DNA of 7,665 bases from Desulfobulbaceae bacterium (GTDB lineage: Bacteria; Desulfobacterota; Desulfobulbia; Desulfobulbales; Desulfocapsaceae), in assembly GCA_024643445.1 (NCBI GenBank), contig JAHEMX010000163.1, positions 1 through 7,665 of the forward strand. Reading direction: 5' to 3'. The notes beneath the pieces are model-generated. The model was not told the DNA's origin and did no database searches. It worked only from the letters and a program-made list of their open reading frames with translations. This document shows, one piece after another, positions 1 to 5,236 of this stretch. The translations under genes and the position numbers were made by a program. The number at the start of each line of letters is the position of its first letter. The first letter of the stretch is position 1.

Positions 1-346
1 GGGATTCCACGCCGCGGACCTTTGATTTCTTTATCTTGACATTGCCGGGCAGCGTTGTGCCGGGAAGGGCGATGACAACGCTGAGGTCAGGCCGTACATT
101 GGGTGCTCCGCAGACGATCTGGAGCGTCTCGTCACCCACGGCCACCTCGCAGAGGGTGAGATTGTCCGCGTCGGGGTGAGGCCGGGTTGCGACTACCTGA
201 GCGGTTCTCAAACTGCCCAGTTCTTCATAGAGCGGGGTGACGCTGTCCACTTCAAGACCGAGCATGGTCAGGTCATCAGCCAATTTCTCGGCCGCAATAT
301 CCGCGATTTCAACGTACTGCTGTAACCAGTTTAAGGTGAACTTCAT
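1..346 (-). CDS. pheT: Phenylalanyl-tRNA synthetase beta subunit, N-terminal part (cut by window edge)
   Basis: PheT is the beta subunit of the alpha2-beta2 cytoplasmic phenylalanyl-tRNA synthetase; it carries tRNA-binding and editing domains, while PheS holds the aminoacylation site. About 115 codons are visible and the rest lies beyond position 1. The protein opens MKFTLNWLQQYV, the usual PheT start, followed by a helix ending in TMLGLEVDSV. From about residue 40 comes the EMAP/OB-fold tRNA-binding domain, with PHPDADNLTLCEV, IVCGAPNV and, near the cut, KIKKSKVRGVES. All are family hallmarks. The chosen ATG gives the conserved N-terminus; a GGAG lies 12 bases upstream, a rather long spacing. 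The gene follows pheS after 99 bases instead of the more common tight spacing. Identification is very secure; completeness cannot be judged. Confidence 0.96.
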   Translation of the reverse strand, partial: MKFTLNWLQQYVEIADIAAEKLADDLTMLGLEVDSVTPLYEELGSLRTAQVVATRPHPDADNLTLCEVAVGDETLQIVCGAPNVRPDLSVVIALPGTTLPGNVKIKKSKVRGVES

Positions 347-356
347 GATTGCCGTA

Positions 357-368
357 TGCTCCGGAGCA
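357..368 (-). promoter_or_regulatory. 12-base perfect palindrome covering the pheT Shine-Dalgarno
   Basis: TGCTCCGGAGCA is self-complementary over all 12 bases and contains the only GGAG ahead of pheT, 12 bases from the ATG. It could base-pair with itself in trans or be sequestered by neighbouring RNA, but it has no loop and so cannot form a tight hairpin. A role in pheT translation is a guess; the palindrome itself is plain to see. Confidence 0.4.
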
Positions 369-373
369 AATTA

Positions 374-427
374 GTACCTTAGAAATTCATTTCTTGTTTT
401 TTAAAAGAATGAATTTCGTGAAGGTAC
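374..427 (-). repeat. Long AT-rich hairpin between pheS and pheT
   Basis: The arms GTACCTT (374-380) and AAGGTAC (421-427) pair perfectly. After a small internal loop, GAAATTCATT (382-391) pairs perfectly with AATGAATTTC (408-417), and three more pairs lie inside around a 9-base loop. The total is about 20 pairs in 54 bases, notably AT-richer than both flanking genes. A second small hairpin, CCCC-TTCT-GGGG at 432-443, lies directly after the pheS stop. There is no U-tract after the stem in the transcript direction, so a terminator is unlikely. It could be an RNase III or RNA-stability site, a pheT translation control element, or a small non-coding repeat such as a MITE. The near-symmetric ends with adjacent TA dinucleotides are compatible with the last but do not prove it. 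Confidence 0.7.
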
Positions 428-445
428 CTACCCCCTTCTGGGGTG

Positions 446-1456
446 TTAGAACTGGGAGAGAAAACGAAGGTCATTTTCATAATAGAGCCTGATATCATCA
501 ATGCCGTATTTCAGCATGGCAATACGCTCGATGCCGAGTCCGAAGGCGAAACCGCTGTAGACCTCAGGGTCGTAATCCACCATTTTGAACACCTCCGGAT
601 CGATCATGCCGGATCCGAGTATCTCCATCCAGCCGGTCTGTTTGCAGACACGACAGCCCTTGCCGCCGCAGATAACACAGGATATATCCACTTCGGCACT
701 CGGTTCGGTAAAGGGAAAGAAACTTGGCCTGAAGCGAAGGGCCAGCTCTTTCTCAAAGACCTTGCGGATGAAAACGGTGAGCACCCCTTTGAGATCGGCA
801 AATGAAACATTCTTATCAACAAGAAAGCCCTCCACCTGGTGGAACATCGGCGTGTGGGTGATATCGGAGTCGCAGCGATACACTTTGCCGGGGGCGATGA
901 CGCGGAGCGGTGGCTGCTGTTTTTCCATAATGCGCGCCTGCATCGGGGAGGTATGGGTGCGCAGCAAAACGGCATCGTTGATATAGAATGTGTCATGCAT
1001 ATCCCGTGCCGGGTGGTGCTCGGGAATATTCAGGGCGGCAAAGTTGTAGTGATCAAGCTCAATGTCCGGTCCCTCGGCAATGGAGAATCCCATGCTTTCA
1101 AAGATGGAACAGATCTCTTCCATAATCTGCGTCACCGGGTGCAGTTTGCCGGGCACCGGTTTTCGACCGGGAAGGCTCAGGTCAGGGCCAGCAGAAGCGG
1201 GAGGACGGACGGAGGTGCTGACGGATTGCTGCTTGTCGGAGAAGCGTGTCTCAAGATCGTTTTTAACCTCGTTGGCACGTTTGCCAAGCCGCGGCCGGTC
1301 GTCAGCGGCAATAGAGACGAGTTGACGCATCAGGCTGCCGATCAATCCGTTTCTTCCGAGGTATTTAATCCTGAAAGCTTCGAGTTGATCCTTGTCCGAA
1401 ACGTGCTCGAGGGCACCGAGGGCCTCTTCATGCAGTTGTTCTAGCGCTTGCTCCAT
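446..1456 (-). CDS. pheS: Phenylalanyl-tRNA synthetase alpha subunit
   Basis: PheS is the catalytic subunit of class II phenylalanyl-tRNA synthetase and charges tRNA-Phe with phenylalanine using ATP. At 336 residues it has normal length. Residues 1-85 form the N-terminal coiled-coil arm that contacts tRNA. The class II core follows: HPVTQIMEEI from 106, THTSPMQAR near 168 (motif 1 region), GKVYRCDSDITHTPMFHQVEG at 190-210 (motif 2), and GFAFGLGIERIAMLKYGIDD from 302 (motif 3). A304 matches the E. coli alanine that shapes the phenylalanine pocket. A four-cysteine knuckle, C260-X2-C-X4-C-X2-C271, sits before GWMEILGSGM; such a knuckle is present in many bacterial PheS but absent from the E. coli form. 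The Shine-Dalgarno is weak (GTGAG). The gene lies 104 bases after rplT, with a terminator-like hairpin in the gap, and precedes pheT. Confidence 0.98.
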   Translation of the reverse strand: MEQALEQLHEEALGALEHVSDKDQLEAFRIKYLGRNGLIGSLMRQLVSIAADDRPRLGKRANEVKNDLETRFSDKQQSVSTSVRPPASAGPDLSLPGRKPVPGKLHPVTQIMEEICSIFESMGFSIAEGPDIELDHYNFAALNIPEHHPARDMHDTFYINDAVLLRTHTSPMQARIMEKQQPPLRVIAPGKVYRCDSDITHTPMFHQVEGFLVDKNVSFADLKGVLTVFIRKVFEKELALRFRPSFFPFTEPSAEVDISCVICGGKGCRVCKQTGWMEILGSGMIDPEVFKMVDYDPEVYSGFAFGLGIERIAMLKYGIDDIRLYYENDLRFLSQF

Positions 1457-1480
1457 GGTCTCACGAAAAGGTTGTGGTCA

Positions 1481-1529
1481 ATAAAACAATATGCCGGTTA
1501 CGACCTTATAAGACGGCGCAACCGGCATA
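1481..1529 (-). terminator. Terminator-like hairpin between rplT and pheS, possible attenuator
   Basis: TATGCCGGTT (1490-1499) pairs perfectly with AACCGGCATA (1520-1529). In the transcript the 10-bp stem with a 20-base loop is followed directly by the T-rich stretch TTGTTTTAT. The interrupted U-tract and large loop make a partial terminator or attenuator more likely than a strong stop. It occupies the same place, rplT to pheS, where E. coli has the pheM leader peptide and pheST attenuator. No phenylalanine-rich leader peptide can be read here: the only short ATG frame through the hairpin encodes about 16 residues with one Phe. Confidence 0.55.
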
Positions 1530-1560
1530 CGGAAAATAGCACGGTGAAGAATGGTCGGGA

Positions 1561-1917
1561 TTAGGCGTTTGCTTCGGCTGCGATTTTGACCACTTCAGAA
1601 AAAGCATTCGGATCGAGGATTGCCAGGTTGGCAAGTACCTTTCGATCGAGTTCCACACCCGCTTTGTTCAGGCCGCCAATGAGACGGCTGTAATTCGTGC
1701 CGTTCATGTTGGCACCTGCGTTTATACGGGTGATCCACAGACGACGAAAATCACGCTTGCGCGCCCTCCGGTCCCGGTAGGCATAAACAAGCGCACGATC
1801 GACCGCCTCAGAGGCGCTGCGATTCAATTTGTGGCGTCCGCCACGATATCCTTTTGCAAGTTTCAGCACCCGATTTCTCCTGCGGCGGGCTTTGAAACCT
1901 CTTGTTACTCTGGACAT
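1561..1917 (-). CDS. rplT: Large-subunit ribosomal protein bL20
   Basis: bL20 binds 23S rRNA early in assembly of the 50S subunit. In E. coli and Bacillus it also represses its own operon by binding the mRNA. The 118-residue product has standard length. It shows the very basic N-terminal extension (GFKARRRRNRVLKLAKGYRGGR, residues 7-28, mostly Arg/Lys), then the globular part with ALVYAYRDRRARKRDFRRLW and ITRINAGANMNGTNYSRLI, and a helical end. A good Shine-Dalgarno, AAAGGAG, lies six bases before the ATG. The gene follows rpmI after 70 bases; a small hairpin (TCCTG at 1933-1937 with CAGGA at 1944-1948) sits just ahead of the Shine-Dalgarno and could tune initiation. Identity is secure. Confidence 0.98.
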   Translation of the reverse strand: MSRVTRGFKARRRRNRVLKLAKGYRGGRHKLNRSASEAVDRALVYAYRDRRARKRDFRRLWITRINAGANMNGTNYSRLIGGLNKAGVELDRKVLANLAILDPNAFSEVVKIAAEANA

Positions 1918-1987
1918 TATCTACTCCTTTGTTCCTGCATTTCCAGGACTGGTAAACAATTTGATACGATAACCTGCGCCAACAGGA

Positions 1988-2185
1988 TTACAGGTAAGGC
2001 AGAATTCTCTTGATTGCCTTGCTGTTGGCGGCGTCAACAATACCGGGTTGTCTCAGGCCCCGTTTTCTCTTTGTCGATTTCTTGGTGAGAATGTGGCTCG
2101 AAAAAGCTTTGTTGCGCTTAATTTTACCTGATCCGGTCAACTTGAAGCGCTTGGCAGCACCTCTTTTTGTCTTCATTTTTGGCAT
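1988..2185 (-). CDS. rpmI: Large-subunit ribosomal protein bL35
   Basis: bL35 is a small basic protein of the 50S ribosomal subunit. The 65-residue product has family length and reads MPKMKTKRGAAKRFKLTGSGKIKR at the start, with the diagnostic KTKRGAAKRF and TGSGKIKR blocks. It continues through the SSHILTKKSTKRKRGLR stretch to a C-terminal KRILPYL, near the usual R-x-LPY ending. AAGGAG lies ten bases upstream of the ATG. It sits between infC and rplT as in nearly all bacteria. A 9-bp hairpin stands in the 97-base gap before it, where E. coli has the L20-binding operator for rpmI-rplT. Confidence 0.98.
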   Translation of the reverse strand: MPKMKTKRGAAKRFKLTGSGKIKRNKAFSSHILTKKSTKRKRGLRQPGIVDAANSKAIKRILPYL

Positions 2186-2232
2186 GACTGTTACACTCCT
2201 TTACAAACGCTCTATCGTACCGAGTCAATCAA

Positions 2233-2262
2233 TTTTCCGGCATGGGATTGGGGGCCGGAAAA
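2233..2262 (-). promoter_or_regulatory. Perfect 9-bp hairpin between infC and rpmI
   Basis: TTTTCCGGC (2233-2241) and GCCGGAAAA (2254-2262) pair without mismatch around a 12-base loop that is C-rich in the transcript. The bases after the stem in the mRNA are not a U-tract, so a terminator is unlikely. In E. coli the L20 repressor site and pseudoknot that control rpmI-rplT occupy this junction, so an analogous role is a reasonable hypothesis. I did not recognise the consensus L20-binding fold. Confidence 0.5.
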
Positions 2263-2282
2263 GTCTCCTCGGAGGGAAACCT

Positions 2283-2834
2283 CTATTTCTGTAGTTTGGG
2301 GCCGACGAACATGACCATCTGGCGGCCTTCCATCATCGGCGGCTGCAGGATAACACCATCTTCCTCCAGCGTTTCGGCTATCTTTTGCATCGCCTCCAGA
2401 CCGATTGTCTGGGAATAGACAATCTCTCGACCCCTGAAGCGCATGGTAATTTTAACCTTGTTTTTCTGACCAAGAAATTTCTTGATGTTTTTTATCTTGA
2501 AATTAAGATCGTGCTCTTCCGTTTTCGGGCGGAACTTAATCTCTTTTGTATCAATTGTCGTCTGCTTTTTCTTGGTTTCCTGCAGTTTCTTCTTCTGTTC
2601 GTAGCGAAACTTGTCGTAGTTCATTATCCGACAGACCGGCGGTGTTGCAGCGGACGAAACTTCAACAAGATCGAGACCTTCCTCGTAAGCCATATCCCGG
2701 GCTTTGTTGGTACTCATGATACCGAGCTGACTTCCGTCTGAACCAATAAGCCTGATATTATCATGGGTTATTGCATCGTTGATGACGGTTAATTCATCAC
2801 GTTGTCCCGAAGGGCTTTTTCCTCGTTTTTTGAT
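2283..2834 (-). CDS. infC: Translation initiation factor IF-3, AUC start
   Basis: IF3 binds the 30S subunit, keeps it apart from 50S and proofreads the start codon and initiator tRNA. The first in-frame ATG is at 2717, but the family's N-domain continues upstream without a stop: TVINDAITHDNIRLIGSDG and QLGI are typical IF3 sequence. The only sensible start is ATC at 2834, six bases after a near-perfect Shine-Dalgarno (TAAAGGAGGT). No ATG, GTG or TTG occurs in those 39 codons. The product is 183 residues, a normal length. It has an N-domain with PPVCRIMNYDKFRYE (65-79), a lysine-rich linker helix, and a C-domain from KEIKFRP (97-103) through RFRGRE (132-137) and EGRQMVMFV. Rare AUU/AUC/AUA starts are known for infC and let IF3 repress its own translation; the same control is inferred here. 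Confidence 0.96.
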   Translation of the reverse strand: MKKRGKSPSGQRDELTVINDAITHDNIRLIGSDGSQLGIMSTNKARDMAYEEGLDLVEVSSAATPPVCRIMNYDKFRYEQKKKLQETKKKQTTIDTKEIKFRPKTEEHDLNFKIKNIKKFLGQKNKVKITMRFRGREIVYSQTIGLEAMQKIAETLEEDGVILQPPMMEGRQMVMFVGPKLQK

Positions 2835-2839
2835 ATCGA

Positions 2840-2849
2840 ACCTCCTTTA
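2840..2849 (-). promoter_or_regulatory. Strong Shine-Dalgarno fixing the infC AUC start
   Basis: TAAAGGAGGT on the minus strand complements the 16S rRNA tail over at least eight contiguous bases and ends about five bases before ATC at 2834. It is the strongest ribosome-binding site in the window and would offset the poor start codon. Its first three bases are also the stop codon of a possible upstream 33-codon ORF. Confidence 0.85.
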
Positions 2850-2948
2850 CGCTACGAACACGAAAGCCGGTTTGCTGCTGCTGCTAACACCAGAAACAAA
2901 AACCGACACCTCACTCACCTGAGTCCGATGACGGACCCTGCCTACCAT
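2847..2948 (-). CDS. Possible 33-codon leader ORF upstream of infC
   Basis: An ATG at 2948 opens 33 codons and ends in a TAA that forms the first bases of the infC Shine-Dalgarno. The predicted peptide starts MVGRVRHRT, is rich in valine and serine, has four consecutive serines from an AGC repeat, and ends FVFVA. I recognise no family. Its own Shine-Dalgarno is weak (GGA three bases from the ATG). Translation through it would melt the hairpin at 2921-2938 and bring ribosomes onto the infC start, so a leader-peptide or coupling role is conceivable. A chance open frame is at least as likely. Confidence 0.2.
   Translation of the reverse strand: MVGRVRHRTQVSEVSVFVSGVSSSSKPAFVFVA
2921..2938 (-). 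promoter_or_regulatory. Hairpin in the thrS-infC junction
   Basis: GAGTCCG (2921-2927) and CGGACCC (2932-2938) form a 7-bp stem closed by a 4-base loop; one pair is G-U in the RNA. It lies in the 148-base thrS-infC gap, the longest junction in the operon. There is no U-tract after it. It may be a processing or stability element of the infC leader. Confidence 0.45.
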
Positions 2949-2982
2949 CTTTCCAACCGCATGACAAAAAAGTGATAGAAAA

Positions 2983-4911
2983 CTAGATACCGCGACCTTC
3001 CCGGCATTCTCTATCGATCTTTTCACAGAACTCCTTGATACTCATCGGCGGCAGATTTTTTCCATCACGAAGTCTGACGGTTACCGTGCCCGTTTCTTTT
3101 TCTTTTTCGCCGATAATGAGCATATACGGGATTTTTCCCATTTGTGCTTCACGAATCTTATAATTCAATTTTTCATTACGCAAATCCTTTTCTACGCGAA
3201 CACCCGCTTTTCTCAACTCGTTGTAGACCGCTTCGCAATATTTTGTCTGGTCATCGGTGATGTTCATGATCCGCGCCTGCACCGGTGCGAACCAGAGCGG
3301 AAAAACGCCTGCGTAATGCTCGATCAGGACCCCGACGAAGCGCTCGAGAGAGCCCATCAGGGCACGGTGTATCATGATCGGCTGGTGATCGGTATTGTCC
3401 GAGCCGGTATAGGCCATGTCGAAGCGCTCAGGCAGGTTGAAGTCGACCTGAATGGTCGAGCACTGCCAGGAGCGGCCGAGCTGGTCCTTGATTTTTATAT
3501 CAATTTTCGGACCGTAAAAAACGCCTTCGCCGGGGTCGAGTTCATAGCCGAGGCCCTTTTTCTCCAGCGCCTGCTTCAGTGCCTCCGTCGATTTTTCCCA
3601 GATATCATCTCTCCCGACCGATTTCTCGGGCCTGGTGGACAGATAGACATCGTAGTCGGAAAAGCCGAAGGTCTTCAAAATGTGAAGATTCAGGTCGAGA
3701 ATGTTGAAAATCTCCTCTTCCAGCTGGTCTTCCCGGCAGAAGATATGCGCATCATCCTGGGTGAAACCCCGTACCCTGAGCAGGCCATGCAGGGCGCCGG
3801 CGCGTTCATAGCGGTAGACGGTGCCAAGCTCGGCCCAGCGGATAGGGAAATCACGGTAACTTCTCTTGTCGCTCTTGAATATACCGATATGAAACGGGCA
3901 GTTCATCGGTTTGAGCTGGTACTTTACATCATCGATTTCCATCGATGCGTACATGTTCTCCGAATAAAAGTCGAGATGCCCGGAGGTCTTCCAGAGGTCC
4001 TGGCGGGCGATATGCGGCGTATAAAGCAGCTCATAGCCGTGACGATAATGCTCGTCTTTCCAGTAATCTTCTATCAACCGTCTGAGCTGCGCACCCTTCG
4101 GCTGCCAGAGAATCAGGCCCGGCCCGATCTGGTCGTTGATGGTAAAGAGCTGCAGTTCCTTGCCGAGTCTGCGATGGTCTCTCTTTTTTGCCTCTTCCAG
4201 GTCGTTGAGATGCTTGGTCAGTGCCTTCTTATCAAAAAAAGCGGTGCCATATATGCGCTGCAGGACATCTTTTTTTTCGTCACCACGCCAATAGGCCCCG
4301 GCTACACGCAGCAGCTTGAATTCCCTGGACCAGGAAGTGTCCGGCAGGTGCGGCCCGCGGCAGAGATCGATGAATTCTCCCTGCTGGTAGAGACTGATTG
4401 TTTCATCACCAATTTCTTCGAGAATCTCAACCTTGTATTTTTCATCCTGCTGGCGAAACAGATCGATAGTCTCTTTTCGTGCAACTTCCCTGCGGACAAA
4501 AGGCAGCGCTGCTGCGCTGATCTCTGTCATGCGTGCTTCGATTTGCACAAAATCGTCGGGGCTGAACGGCTCTTCCCGGTAAAAATCGTAGTAGAAACCG
4601 TTTTCAATGGCAGGTCCGATGGCAACCTTGACATCGGATCCGAAGATGTCCCGCACGGCCTGGGCCATGATATGGGCAGTGGAATGGCGGAGAATATCGA
4701 GTCCTTTTTCGCTATCGGCCTTGATGGGAGTCAGGACCGTGTCAACGGTAAGCTCGTAGCTCAGGTCCACCGCCGTGCCGTTTATATAGGCGGCAAGGGT
4801 CTGTTTCCGCTGTTTGCCGGAGAGCAGTTTTCCCAGGACTTCCTTTACGGTAGTGTGCGCTGGGACTGATACGGGATCGCCATCCTCAAGTCTTACTGCT
4901 ATGTCTGCCAT
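2983..4911 (-). CDS. thrS: Threonyl-tRNA synthetase
   Basis: ThrS charges tRNA-Thr with threonine in the cytoplasm and removes mischarged serine. The 642-residue protein is full length. Domains in order are TGS (1-62), the editing domain (about 65-225) with H76-STA-H80 and C184-RGPH188, the class II catalytic core (about 245-540), and the anticodon-binding domain (about 541-642). The catalytic zinc ligands are C338 (in KPMNCPFH), H389 (QDDAH) and H515 (MIHRALMG), matching E. coli Cys334, His385 and His511. Motif 2 reads TVYRYERAG. The ATG chosen gives a complete TGS domain, but its Shine-Dalgarno is weak (GCAGAAGA). The start codon is 14 bases after the U-rich tract of a strong terminator that follows tRNA-Val, so expression probably depends on read-through, antitermination or a promoter nested at the tRNA 3' end. 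Confidence 0.98.
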   Translation of the reverse strand: MADIAVRLEDGDPVSVPAHTTVKEVLGKLLSGKQRKQTLAAYINGTAVDLSYELTVDTVLTPIKADSEKGLDILRHSTAHIMAQAVRDIFGSDVKVAIGPAIENGFYYDFYREEPFSPDDFVQIEARMTEISAAALPFVRREVARKETIDLFRQQDEKYKVEILEEIGDETISLYQQGEFIDLCRGPHLPDTSWSREFKLLRVAGAYWRGDEKKDVLQRIYGTAFFDKKALTKHLNDLEEAKKRDHRRLGKELQLFTINDQIGPGLILWQPKGAQLRRLIEDYWKDEHYRHGYELLYTPHIARQDLWKTSGHLDFYSENMYASMEIDDVKYQLKPMNCPFHIGIFKSDKRSYRDFPIRWAELGTVYRYERAGALHGLLRVRGFTQDDAHIFCREDQLEEEIFNILDLNLHILKTFGFSDYDVYLSTRPEKSVGRDDIWEKSTEALKQALEKKGLGYELDPGEGVFYGPKIDIKIKDQLGRSWQCSTIQVDFNLPERFDMAYTGSDNTDHQPIMIHRALMGSLERFVGVLIEHYAGVFPLWFAPVQARIMNITDDQTKYCEAVYNELRKAGVRVEKDLRNEKLNYKIREAQMGKIPYMLIIGEKEKETGTVTVRLRDGKNLPPMSIKEFCEKIDRECREGRGI

Positions 4912-4924
4912 GTCTTCTGCCGTA

Positions 4925-4979
4925 GAAAAACAAAGGCTAAAGAGCGAACGGTCAAGAAGGCCGTTCTTCCTTTAGCCTT
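4925..4979 (-). terminator. Intrinsic terminator/attenuator between tRNA-Val and thrS
   Basis: AAGGCTAAAG (4933-4942) pairs perfectly with CTTTAGCCTT (4970-4979). Inside, GAACGG (4946-4951) pairs with CCGTTC (4961-4966) around a 9-base loop, separated from the outer stem by a 3x3 internal loop. In the transcript the stem runs straight into TTTGTTTTT. This is a typical Rho-independent terminator. It begins six bases after the tRNA CCA end and finishes 14 bases before the thrS ATG, so it both ends the tRNA transcript and sits in the thrS leader. Confidence 0.88.
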
Positions 4980-4985
4980 ATAATC

Positions 4986-5060
4986 TGGTAGGCGCGGAGG
5001 GGATTGAACCCACGACATCTACCACGTCAAGGTAGCGCTCTCCCACTGAGCTACGCGCCT
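4986..5060 (-). tRNA. tRNA-Val (anticodon GAC), CCA encoded
   Basis: The 75-base gene folds as a full cloverleaf: acceptor AGGCGCG/CGCGCCT (7 bp), D stem GCTC/GAGC, anticodon stem CTACC/GGTAG, and T loop TTCAATC. The anticodon loop TTGACGT gives GAC (5026-5028), which reads the valine codons GUC and GUU. The discriminator base is A and CCA is encoded at 4988-4986. One oddity is a U-U mismatch at the second pair of the T stem (bases 50 and 64). It lies upstream of thrS, separated only by a terminator, and downstream of two candidate promoters. It may be co-transcribed with thrS when termination fails. Confidence 0.96.
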
Positions 5061-5127
5061 GTCTTCACTTCCTGTAAGTTCTGGGCTTGAACCATCGACA
5101 GCCAGGACCCTCCAGAAAGCAAACCAT

Positions 5128-5141
5128 CCGCCGTTTGGCGG
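5128..5141 (-). other. Small hairpin in the 5' leader of the tRNA-Val transcript
   Basis: CCGCC (5128-5132) and GGCGG (5137-5141) form a 5-bp GC-only stem with a 4-base loop. AAAGCA (5116-5121) and TGCTTT (5156-5161) could close a larger structure around it near the predicted transcript start. The 202-base region 5061-5262 holds this, two promoter candidates and no gene. No T-box or known riboswitch motif is apparent. Confidence 0.35.
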
Positions 5142-5163
5142 TGTCGTACTAAGACTGCTTTGC

Positions 5164-5192
5164 ACTATAGGTACGATATCTTAAAGCATCAA
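5164..5192 (-). promoter_or_regulatory. Sigma70-like promoter for tRNA-Val (and probably thrS)
   Basis: A -35 box TTGATG (5192-5187) and a -10 box TATAGT (5169-5164; five of six consensus bases) are separated by exactly 17 bases. Transcription would begin near 5157, giving a leader of roughly 100 bases before the mature tRNA. Position between recR and the tRNA on the right strand supports it. The call rests on consensus matching only. Confidence 0.6.
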
Positions 5193-5207
5193 GTACAGAA
5201 CCCGTTC

Positions 5208-5236
5208 CAAATACCAGTATTAGAAAAAACTGTCAA
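5208..5236 (-). promoter_or_regulatory. Second, upstream promoter candidate
   Basis: A perfect -35 TTGACA (5236-5231) is followed after 17 bases by TATTTG (5213-5208), a weak -10 preceded by TGG, which fits an extended -10 (TGn). It lies 44 bases upstream of the other candidate, just after recR. The two may act in tandem, as is common for tRNA genes. Confidence 0.45.

Noticed and set aside
839..1444. A 201-codon plus-strand frame opposite pheS
   Set aside because: It is fully covered by conserved pheS and shows no domain signature; it is a shadow frame.
1457..1560. A pheM-type leader peptide before pheS
   Set aside because: Short frames here contain at most one or two Phe codons and no good Shine-Dalgarno.
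3142..4869. A 575-codon open frame on the plus strand, antisense to thrS
   Set aside because: It lies wholly inside thrS, whose product is unmistakable. The antisense translation resembles no family I know, and long antisense frames arise easily from codon bias in a conserved gene.
5061..5115. T-arm-like sequence GGTTCAAGCC upstream of tRNA-Val, suggesting a decayed second tRNA
   Set aside because: Only three base pairs flank the loop, and no acceptor, D or anticodon arm can be built around it.
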